A stretch of DNA of 64,000 nt from Collinsella aerofaciens (GTDB lineage Bacteria > Actinomycetota > Coriobacteriia > Coriobacteriales > Coriobacteriaceae). The notes under the pieces are model-generated. The model worked only from the letters and a program-made list of their open reading frames with translations. It did no database searches and was not told where the DNA came from. The DNA lies in assembly GCF_019131995.1 (NCBI RefSeq), contig NZ_JAHONA010000006.1, forward strand, positions 45,219 through 109,218, written 5' to 3'. Each line of letters starts with the position of its first letter. Position 1 is the first letter of the stretch. Positions 1 to 6,693 of the stretch are shown here, in pieces. The translations under genes and the position numbers were made by a program.

Positions 1-241
1 TGGACTCGTCGGCGCGGCCCTCGAGCACATCGGCGAGCAGATCGCTCAGCGCGCTCAGGCCCACGCGGCAGGGCGTACACTTGCCGCAGCTCTGTGTCGA
101 GCACAGGTTGACGAGCGCCGCCGTAAACTCAACGGGGCACGGGGCGAGCGAACTCACCGCCAGACGGCGTCCGAGCGCATCGTGCAGGTCGTCCATGACG
201 GCTTGAGCGTGGCTGCGTTCCATTACGTGCAGTCGTGCCAT
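1..241 (-). CDS. NuoF-like iron-sulfur binding protein, partial
   Basis: This is the amino-terminal 80 residues of a protein that runs off the left edge of the window. It contains SCGKCTPCRVG (Cys52, Cys55, Cys58), the 4Fe-4S motif of the NADH-ubiquinone oxidoreductase F / HydB family, where the cluster passes electrons from flavin. Here the motif comes only about 50 residues from the start, so no NADH/FMN domain precedes it. The protein is therefore either a stand-alone iron-sulfur domain or a differently arranged subunit. The ATG at 241 follows a GAGGGG ribosome site. The partner reaction cannot be told from this fragment. Confidence 0.7.
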   Translation of the reverse strand, partial: MARLHVMERSHAQAVMDDLHDALGRRLAVSSLAPCPVEFTAALVNLCSTQSCGKCTPCRVGLSALSDLLADVLEGRADES

Positions 242-428
242 AAGATCCCCTCTCACATGGCAGCCCGGAGGCGAGGCCGAGCGAAATTGCTACACGCACA
301 ACACTGAGCTAAAAAGTTGTTAGGTCTCCACACGGTTCGGCAGGCGGTATAAAATGTCACCCCCAGCGGTGAAATAGAACATTACCGCAGATAAAAGCCA
401 TATTTGATAAAACGCGTTACCAAATGAC

Positions 429-464
429 AATGCCCCGCCCACGCAATCACGTGGACGGGGCATT
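429..464 (-). terminator. Hairpin ending the alpha-glucoside PTS operon
   Basis: A 15-bp stem (429-443 with 450-464, one G-T wobble, 6-nt loop) lies 34 bp past the stop of the GH4 gene. The T tract behind it is poor, so termination may be incomplete. The remaining bases from 242 to 428 hold no gene that can be supported. Confidence 0.55.
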
Positions 465-497
465 GCTCCAGGTATGCGGTCAGCGACCCTGTTGCTT

Positions 498-1880
498 TTA
501 CTTAAGCTCGGGCCAGTAACCCTTGTTGGCCTCGATCATGTCGTCGAGAACCTCCTTGGCGACCTTCATCGACGGCACGGTCTTGTTGAGCGTAAAGGCC
601 TTAAGCGCCTTCTCGTACGAGCCCTCGATCGTAGCCTCGACAATGAGCTTCTCGGAGTTCAGCTGCTGCATCATGAGGCCCTGCTGGAACAGCGGAATGT
701 TGTCGCGACTGATGACCTCGGGGCCGTTCTTGCCAATGTAGGCAGGCAGCTCGACCATAGCGTCGTAGGGCATGTTGGGGATGGCGCCCTTGTTCTCGCA
801 AATGACCAGGAAACGCTGCTTGGTGTCGTTCTTCAGAGCGATGGCCAGGTCGGCAATCCAGTCGCCGTGGCTACCCGCATAGAACGTGCTCTCGTCGATC
901 TCGCCCGTCTTCTCGTAGTGATCGATACCATCAAAGAGGTTCTTCTCACGCGTCTCCTCAACCTCGTTAGCACGGGTGCGCTCGGGGTTGGAATGCTCGA
1001 CGAACTCCTTCTGCTGCAGGTAGTAGTTCAGATACGTGTTGGGCAGGTACTCCGGGAAGCACTCCATGATCTCGTACTCGCCCTTCCAGACGTAGTACCA
1101 GCTGCCCTTGGTGTGGCGGTTCTGCTCAGGGTGCTCGTCGGTAGCCTCCTCGGGCTTCTTTGCCATGAGCGAGCCCATGCCCTTGAGGTAAGAATCGGGC
1201 AGCAGAATCTCATGCTCCTTGATGTACTCGCGCAGCTGCGGCAGGACCTCCTCGCCCTTGTGGCGGATCGAGGTGAACCAACCAAAGTGGTTGAGGCCAA
1301 AGTAATCGTACTCGACATCCTTCTTGTCGATATCGAGCGCGGCGCAAACCACGTCGATGATTGCGATCGGCATGTCGCAGATGTTGATGATGCGAGCGTT
1401 GGGACGCAGCACGCGGCAGCCCTCGGAGACGATGGCGGCAGGGTTGGAGTAGTTGAGAATCCAGTAGTCCTTCTTGGCGTACTTCTCAACGTCATCGATC
1501 AGCTCGACCATGGGGAAGATAGTGCGCATGCCATAGGCAAGGCCGCCGCAACCGCAGGTCTCCTGACCCACGCAGCCGTGACGCAGCGGAATCTTCTCGT
1601 CCTGCTCGCGCATGGCGTAGCCGCCCACGCGCATCTGGGCAAACACGAAGCTGGCGTCGGTAAAAGCCGTCTTTTTGTCGGTGGTCACCGTGAGCTTGAT
1701 GTCCAGGCCGAGGTCCTCGTGCAAAATCCAGTCCACGAGCACGCCGATCTTGCGCTGGCGCTCCTCGTTGATGTCGTACAGACGAATCTCGTCAACGTCG
1801 AGCTCGTCCTTGCGCAGGGCGATGGACTTGACGATGCCGGGGGTAAAGGTGGATCCGCCACCACACAGAGTAATGATCAT
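498..1880 (-). CDS. malH: 6-phospho-alpha-glucosidase, glycoside hydrolase family 4
   Basis: Cytoplasmic NAD- and Mn-dependent hydrolase that cleaves phosphorylated alpha-glucosides (maltose-6-phosphate and isomers) delivered by the adjacent PTS. The 460 residues match the GH4 length. The N-terminus has the dinucleotide-binding loop CGGGST (residues 6-11). Later come NYSNPAA (143-149), ICDMPI (167-172) and GLNHFGW (195-201); Cys168 and His198 fit the metal ligands. The CDMP signature is the form known from the alpha-glucosidase rather than the beta-glucosidase branch. It is the last gene of the operon, 3 bp after the PTS gene, and its AAGGAG site lies in the end of that gene. The names glvA and aglB are used for the same enzyme elsewhere. 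Confidence 0.9.
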   Translation of the reverse strand: MIITLCGGGSTFTPGIVKSIALRKDELDVDEIRLYDINEERQRKIGVLVDWILHEDLGLDIKLTVTTDKKTAFTDASFVFAQMRVGGYAMREQDEKIPLRHGCVGQETCGCGGLAYGMRTIFPMVELIDDVEKYAKKDYWILNYSNPAAIVSEGCRVLRPNARIINICDMPIAIIDVVCAALDIDKKDVEYDYFGLNHFGWFTSIRHKGEEVLPQLREYIKEHEILLPDSYLKGMGSLMAKKPEEATDEHPEQNRHTKGSWYYVWKGEYEIMECFPEYLPNTYLNYYLQQKEFVEHSNPERTRANEVEETREKNLFDGIDHYEKTGEIDESTFYAGSHGDWIADLAIALKNDTKQRFLVICENKGAIPNMPYDAMVELPAYIGKNGPEVISRDNIPLFQQGLMMQQLNSEKLIVEATIEGSYEKALKAFTLNKTVPSMKVAKEVLDDMIEANKGYWPELK

Positions 1881-1883
1881 TGT

Positions 1884-3482
1884 TTACTGCTCCTTCTCAA
1901 TTGCGTTCTCGACCTTGTCGCGCATCTCGGCGACCTTCATGCCAAAGATGATCTGAATATTGTTGCCGTTGCGGTTGATGCCGCTGTTGGGCACGTGGTT
2001 GATGAGGTTCTCATCGATGAGGTCCGGGTTCTTAACGTTCACGCGGAGACGCGTAAAGCAGTTCTCGAGCTCCTCAATGTTGTCCTTGCCGCCAAGACCT
2101 GCGACCAGGTCGGCAATACCTGCATCGACGCCCTCTGCGGGAGCCGCGGCAACAGCGCCCTGCTTCACCGCGACAGACGCGGCAGCTTCGCCCTCGGCAA
2201 CGGACTCAGCAAGCTCGGACTCTTCCTCGCGACCAGGCGTGTGGAGGTTGAGCTTCTTAATAAGGAAGGTGAAGAGGAAGAAGTACAGAGCGGCGTTGAC
2301 GACTCCGAGCACCAGCATAACCGGCCAGTTGGTCTTATCGACACCAAGAACCAGGTTGGAGACCACGATGTTGATGATGCCGCCTGCAGTCGAAGCGGGC
2401 ACGGAGAGGACCTTGAGCAGGACCAGGAAGATGCCGGAAAGAACCGAGTGAACGACAAAGACAAAGAGGAAGTCCATGGGCTCGGTCACGCAGGAGAGCA
2501 CGGCGGTGATGATCAGCGGGATGATAACGGCTTTGGTCTTGTCCTTGTTCCCCTTGTAAGCGGTGACGATAAAGGCGAGACCGATGCCGATGTAGGGCCA
2601 CAGGTTGTTGAAGGTATAGCTGTTGAAGTAGGTGCTATCGGAGAAGGGCTGGCCCGTCATTGCCATCTCGGCGACACGGATGGGATAGGCGCCGGCGATA
2701 ACCTGATCACCCAGCGTCAGGGTGCCACCCACATCGGAGAACTGGAACGGGGTGTAGATGAGGTGGTGCAGGCCAGTGGGAACGAGCAGCTTGTTGAGCA
2801 TACCGTAGATAAACAGACCGATGTTGCCCGACTCCTTAATGATGCCGGCAACGGAGGAGATGGCACCCTGGACAGGAGGCCAAACGATGCAGAAGCCAGC
2901 GCCCATGATCCAGGAGATGATGATCATGATCAGGAACGGAAAGCGAACGCCCGAGAACATCGAAAGGGCAATGGGGAACTGCTTGTTCGAATACTTGTTG
3001 AACACGGCACCGGTGATGCAGCCCAGAATGATGCCGCCAAACACGCCGGTATCGAGCACCTGAATGCCCATAACGGTGGCCTGGCCGGTTCCGGTAAGGC
3101 CGAGCATGCCGCTCGCATCGGCAAGAGAGCCGGTGGCGTTGAGCACGATGTTGTTAGCCTGCAGGAACAGGAAGAACGACATCAGGGCGATCAGCGAAGC
3201 ATGGCCCTTGTTCTTCTTTGCCATGGCGCCGGCGATGCCCACACAGAACAGAATCGAGAGGTTGTTGATGATAAACATCAGCGACTGGTAGACAACGGCG
3301 CCCACAAGCTGGAACGGACCGGAGCCCAGTACGGGGACCAAAGCACAAATGGTCTTGTTGGTCAGAATGATGCCCACGATGAGCAGGATGCCGGCAACCG
3401 AGAGATACATCATCGGCTGGACGATCGACTTCGCGAACACCTCCAACGGCGCTTTGAGGTTAACTTTCTTTTTTGCGGCCAT
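1884..3482 (-). CDS. PTS alpha-glucoside transporter subunit IICB
   Basis: Membrane permease and phosphocarrier that imports and phosphorylates alpha-glucosides, making the substrate for the next gene. The start at 3482 (MAAKKKVNLK) is chosen because it follows GGAAGGGGAG at good spacing; an upstream start at 3509 would add nine basic residues without a better site. The IIC domain with about ten membrane segments covers roughly residues 15-430. A linker rich in Ala and Glu follows, then a IIB domain with its phospho-cysteine in ENCFTRLRV (Cys475). There is no fused IIA; the IIA gene at 4455 supplies it. It resembles the GlvC/AglA/MalP group. Exact sugar preference is inferred from the GH4 neighbour. 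Confidence 0.9.
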   Translation of the reverse strand: MAAKKKVNLKAPLEVFAKSIVQPMMYLSVAGILLIVGIILTNKTICALVPVLGSGPFQLVGAVVYQSLMFIINNLSILFCVGIAGAMAKKNKGHASLIALMSFFLFLQANNIVLNATGSLADASGMLGLTGTGQATVMGIQVLDTGVFGGIILGCITGAVFNKYSNKQFPIALSMFSGVRFPFLIMIIISWIMGAGFCIVWPPVQGAISSVAGIIKESGNIGLFIYGMLNKLLVPTGLHHLIYTPFQFSDVGGTLTLGDQVIAGAYPIRVAEMAMTGQPFSDSTYFNSYTFNNLWPYIGIGLAFIVTAYKGNKDKTKAVIIPLIITAVLSCVTEPMDFLFVFVVHSVLSGIFLVLLKVLSVPASTAGGIINIVVSNLVLGVDKTNWPVMLVLGVVNAALYFFLFTFLIKKLNLHTPGREEESELAESVAEGEAAASVAVKQGAVAAAPAEGVDAGIADLVAGLGGKDNIEELENCFTRLRVNVKNPDLIDENLINHVPNSGINRNGNNIQIIFGMKVAEMRDKVENAIEKEQ

Positions 3483-3581
3483 AGCGGTACTCCCCTTCCT
3501 TTTCCGCAAATTGAGACAGATGTGCCCTGGACAAGACCGTAAGCCCTGCCTTATATCAATCGATGTGTGGGCACGTTATGC

Positions 3582-4448
3582 CTAGAGACCAGGTTCTCCA
3601 AGCAGGTTAACAATGTGATACGCGAGATAACTCTTCTCGGCATCGGTAACGACAACGTTATAGGTAGACGACAAGTGGGCGGCTATGGCGTCCGCGCACG
3701 AGAATGCGCACGGATACGCCGTTTCATCGATTCGGAACAGCGCGTCGCCATTGATTTGCCCGGCCGTGGGGTCAAGCGCCCGCTGTGCGAAAAACTGCAG
3801 GTGGCGGACGAAACGCTCATAGGGCAACGAGGTGTCGTCGAGGGTCGTAGCATAGCGTTCGGAAACAATCGCGAGCACGTCGCGAACAAGCTGGACCGAA
3901 ACGATCAGGCGGTCAGAGCGCTGCGGCATGGTGGCGTTGACGATATGCAGCGTAATGAAACCCTGCTCTTCCTCGCTCATCTGGATGCCCATATACTCCT
4001 TGATAATCTGCAGCGCACGGCCCGCAAGTGCATACTCCTTGCGATAGAACTGCTGAATCTCGAGCAGCAACGGATTCTCACAGGGGACGCCCTTGCGCTC
4101 GCGCTCCAAAGCAAGGCTGATATGGTCTGCGAGAGCGATGAGAATCTTGTCATTGATATCGACATTGAGCTCTCGACGAAGCATCTGAACGATGTCCTCG
4201 GAAATCACGAGGTTGACGGTGGGGATGGACTCTAAAAGATGTGCCAAGCGGTCGATCGTACGCGAATCCTGAGAAGTTCCCTCCTGCAACGCGTAGGTCT
4301 TTTCGACTGATGCCTCGTCGATGGCATCGCCGGCATGACGGCCAAAGCAGAGGCCTCGACCGATGACGATGAGCTCGGAGCCATCGTCCGAAGTGACCAT
4401 TGCGACGTTGTTGTTAAAAACTCGCTTGATAACCACGGTACCCACCAC
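3582..4448 (-). CDS. licT: BglG/LicT family transcriptional antiterminator
   Basis: RNA-binding antiterminator controlled by PTS phosphorylation. An N-terminal CAT domain (KRVFNNNVAM, then VIGRGLCFG) binds a ribonucleic antiterminator stem. Two PRD modules follow, ending with the conserved SYLAYHIVNL. The family reads sugar supply through histidine phosphorylation by EIIB and HPr. The start is uncertain: GTG codons at 4448, 4445 and 4436 are in frame, and the last gives the canonical short N-terminus and follows GGTGGG. It lies between the IIA and IICB genes of the same operon, so it probably regulates its own operon through the leader at 4994-5080. Which sugar is sensed is inferred from context. 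Confidence 0.88.
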   Translation of the reverse strand: MVGTVVIKRVFNNNVAMVTSDDGSELIVIGRGLCFGRHAGDAIDEASVEKTYALQEGTSQDSRTIDRLAHLLESIPTVNLVISEDIVQMLRRELNVDINDKILIALADHISLALERERKGVPCENPLLLEIQQFYRKEYALAGRALQIIKEYMGIQMSEEEQGFITLHIVNATMPQRSDRLIVSVQLVRDVLAIVSERYATTLDDTSLPYERFVRHLQFFAQRALDPTAGQINGDALFRIDETAYPCAFSCADAIAAHLSSTYNVVVTDAEKSYLAYHIVNLLGEPGL

Positions 4449-4454
4449 AAGAAT

Positions 4455-4967
4455 TTACTCGGAAAGCCAGATAACAGGCTCTTTAACAGCAACAGGGCCG
4501 GAAGCATGCTCGCGAAGAGTCGAGTTCTCCGAGCGCTCGCACACGATAACGAAGACCGTGGGATCGAAGCCGGCGGCGCGGACCACGTCGAAATCGACCT
4601 CGACGAGGGGCTGGCCCGCGTCAACGTGATCACCCTGGGCAACAAGCGCATGGAAGCCCTTGCCCTCAAGTTTAACAGTGTCGATTCCGATATGCAGCAT
4701 CACCTGAGCAGAGCTGTCGTCGGACATGATGCCCAGCGCGTGCTCAGTCGGAAACAGCGCCGCGACGGTGCCGGAAACAGGAGCGCACACCGTTCCCTCT
4801 TGGGGAACCACGGCAACGCCATCGCCCACTGCACGGCTGCTAAAAGCGGGGTCATTGGTATTTTCTAGATGAACAAGCTCGCCGGAAACGGGAGCGAGGA
4901 TTTCGAACTCGGAAGCCGCAGTCGTCTGCTTATCCGAGCCACCCATTAGGCGAGAAAAGAAACCCAT
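4455..4967 (-). CDS. PTS glucose-type IIA component
   Basis: Soluble phosphocarrier of the glucose/crr IIA type, passing phosphate from HPr to the IIB domain of the 1884-3482 transporter. The 170 residues show APVSGELVHL, then the paired histidines of EHALGI (His76) and VMLHIGIDTV (His92, the phosphorylated one). The start at 4967 follows AAGGGA; an upstream ATG at 4985 is in frame but lacks a ribosome site. It is the first gene of the operon, 6 bp before the antiterminator gene. Confidence 0.88.
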   Translation of the reverse strand: MGFFSRLMGGSDKQTTAASEFEILAPVSGELVHLENTNDPAFSSRAVGDGVAVVPQEGTVCAPVSGTVAALFPTEHALGIMSDDSSAQVMLHIGIDTVKLEGKGFHALVAQGDHVDAGQPLVEVDFDVVRAAGFDPTVFVIVCERSENSTLREHASGPVAVKEPVIWLSE

Positions 4968-4993
4968 GGTGACATGTCCCTTCATAAATATAG

Positions 4994-5080
4994 CCCAACC
5001 AAAATCAATCGAATGCGCCCATTGAGACGCTCGCGATCAAAGACTTTGGTTAGGCCCACGTCCGAGGGGACTCGGTAACC
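4994..5080 (-). promoter_or_regulatory. Candidate antiterminator/terminator stems in PTS operon leader
   Basis: On the minus strand GGTTA-CCGAG (5071-5080) pairs with CTCGG and TAACC (5048-5052, 5062-5066), leaving a 9-nt bulge on one side, which recalls the bulged RAT stem bound by LicT-type proteins. The TAACC arm is also part of AACCAAA, which pairs with TTTGGTT further down (4997-5003), giving a second, mutually exclusive stem. This is a structural match, not a match to the published RAT sequence. Confidence 0.4.
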
Positions 5081-5104
5081 TTCCGCATTTCTTTTACGGG
5101 GGTT

Positions 5105-5132
5105 ATTGTAGACAAGCCCAAAGCCGGAACAA
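5105..5132 (-). promoter_or_regulatory. Promoter of alpha-glucoside PTS operon
   Basis: The minus strand carries TTGTTC (5127-5132), 16 bp, then TACAAT (5105-5110), a good sigma-70 type match about 140 bp before the IIA start. Confidence 0.5.
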
Positions 5133-5147
5133 TCATTATGACCGGCG

Positions 5148-5178
5148 AACGGTATTTTTTCTCCGATAAACGGTATTT
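5148..5178 (-). promoter_or_regulatory. LytTR-like direct repeats upstream of the PTS promoter
   Basis: Two identical 10-mers, AAATACCGTT on the minus strand, start exactly 21 bp apart (5148-5157, 5169-5178). ACCGTTTAT matches the known LytTR half-site pattern in full and ACCGTTCGC matches all but the last base, with the usual 12-bp spacer. They lie just upstream of the -35 box, as an activator site would. No LytTR regulator gene is in the window. Confidence 0.4.
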
Positions 5179-5188
5179 ATGCGGTACT

Positions 5189-5289
5189 TAGGGACGTTCC
5201 TTTTCTGCCGGCACCCGGGGACACTCCTTGCTCTGGTGCATTGGGGACAGGTTTGTTTGCACCAGGTCGGTGCAGATTAACCTGGCCCC
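5189..5289. repeat. Dispersed intergenic repeats, including a 47-bp palindrome
   Basis: 5243-5289 is a 47-bp imperfect palindrome (GGGGACAGGTT, TGCACC / GGTGCA, AACCTGGCCCC). A sister copy of the same length lies at 19963-20009 and half copies at 50266 and 63382. 5189-5228 carries GGGACGTTCC, TGCCGGCA and GGGGACACTCC, the family also seen at 24739-24820. Confidence 0.75.
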
Positions 5290-5310
5290 ATTGCGCCAAT
5301 TTCGTATGCG

Positions 5311-6072
5311 CTAGATGAAGAGCTCGCATTCCTTCCGCACGACGCAAACCTTGCTCAGCATCTGGGAAACAGCGGATAGTTTGCTGGAATCAAGCTTGCG
5401 AGCACCTCGCGGACATACGGCGATGCAGCGCATGCAGGAGATGCACGCCTCGCCAGCTGCTCGTTTGGGGTCACCCTTGTCGATAGCACAAACGGGGCAC
5501 GCCGCGGCGCATGCACCGCAGGAGACGCAATCCTCTGTTGCCTCGGGCGCCATGCGGTGACCTCCAGCTTGTTTATAAGGACGATTGCCGGGGATAGAGG
5601 GCTCGGACGCATCCTCAGCCAACAGCTTTTGCTGAATTTGCTGAGCAAACTCAGCAAGCTGCGCCGCATCCTGCGCATCCGGACGACCGGCAGCAAACTG
5701 TCGCGCAATGGAATGTTCTGCAATGGCCGCAACTGCCGCGATCACCCGGAATCCCGCATGCTTCGCAACGTCCTCCAGCTCTACGAGCGTGTCCTCAAAC
5801 GCGCGGTTTCCGTAGACGCACACCAGAACGGCCCGCGCTCCGTTGCCGTGAACCATGCCCAACCGGTCAGCCACCACAGCCGGGATTCTACCGGCATACG
5901 CCGGCACAGAGATTACGGCCACGTCGTCCTCAGTCATCGAGACAGCGCTGAAATCTAGCCCGCTATCGGTCAGATCGACGGTAACGGTATTCTTGTCCAG
6001 TGCCCCGGCCACAAGGCCAGACACCTTCTGCGTTCCACCCGTCGGACTAAACACAATTTCGAATACGCTCAT
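5311..6072 (-). CDS. EFR1-type flavodoxin/ferredoxin fusion protein
   Basis: Predicted electron-transfer protein of 253 residues. The N-terminal half is a flavodoxin-like fold with the FMN phosphate loop SPTGGT (9-14). The C-terminal quarter has two 4Fe-4S ferredoxin motifs, CVSCGACAAAC (182-192) and CISCMRCIAVC (210-220), each followed by Pro. The family (EFR1 ferrodoxin) is common in strict anaerobes; its electron partners are mostly unknown. The start at 6072 follows GGAGGGGG. The gene stands alone, separated from the PTS operon by a promoter and repeats. Confidence 0.85.
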   Translation of the reverse strand: MSVFEIVFSPTGGTQKVSGLVAGALDKNTVTVDLTDSGLDFSAVSMTEDDVAVISVPAYAGRIPAVVADRLGMVHGNGARAVLVCVYGNRAFEDTLVELEDVAKHAGFRVIAAVAAIAEHSIARQFAAGRPDAQDAAQLAEFAQQIQQKLLAEDASEPSIPGNRPYKQAGGHRMAPEATEDCVSCGACAAACPVCAIDKGDPKRAAGEACISCMRCIAVCPRGARKLDSSKLSAVSQMLSKVCVVRKECELFI

Positions 6073-6629
6073 CGAGACACCCTCCCCCTACGTCTGGCAA
6101 CGCGTCAAGCCGTTTTCACATCCAGCCAGAGTATACGGCACGTGGGATCCCCATTTTGGTGCATCAAGCACCCCAATGCACCAACCCTACGCTGTCTGCC
6201 TCTTCGTTTTGTATAAATTACGGTACAGATTGTATATATTTACGGGATACCGCCGTGTTCTCCCGAGGTACCCCATCCTGGCCCGTGCAAAAAACGGAGT
6301 ATTCTGCAACGTGACCGCGCCAGCAATACCCCGAGCGGGCAAACCTTTAGGGCGCTGCGTCATTTTGGGTTCCGACATGGCGAGAATGACGCGCCCCTGC
6401 TCCGGAAAACGACGAAATCTGACTCAGAACGCTCGCTAGGGATATCCGAAAGCCACCGTTGGCGACGTCAAATCATATGCAGACAACTCGAACTGCAGAA
6501 TACTCCAAAAAATGCACGGCGCACCCCATGGGACCCATTGCCGCATGGTAGGAAACAGGCCCACGGCATCCTCTAGATGCATTCCCGAGGAAATCACATT
6601 TGAACTAGCGATCGGATACGGCAAACAAA
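6073..6629. other. Gene-poor intergenic region with an inverted motif pair
   Basis: No supported gene. A 24-bp motif containing GGAGTATTCTGCA occurs at 6287-6310 and, inverted, at 6492-6515; both copies share the leading GTGCA and differ mainly in the A/T tract between. A small hairpin (TTGGTGCAT / ATGCACCAA, 6156-6184) lies in the probable leader of the EFR1 gene. Confidence 0.6.
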
Positions 6630-6661
6630 AAGGGCCCCGAGCGTAGTTGCTCGGGGCCCTT
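6630..6661 (-). terminator. Rho-independent terminator of the helicase gene
   Basis: A perfect 13-bp GC-rich stem (AAGGGCCCCGAGC) with a 6-nt loop and a T run on the minus strand, 33 bp beyond the helicase stop. Confidence 0.9.
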
Positions 6662-6693
6662 GGTTCACCTCGCTCTAGCGGGCGATGCGTATG

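Noticed and set aside
474..3542. Open reading of about 1000 codons on the plus strand opposite the PTS genes
   Set aside because: It mirrors strongly supported minus-strand genes, and its composition (Leu, Val, Asp, His) is that of antisense of GC-rich coding DNA.
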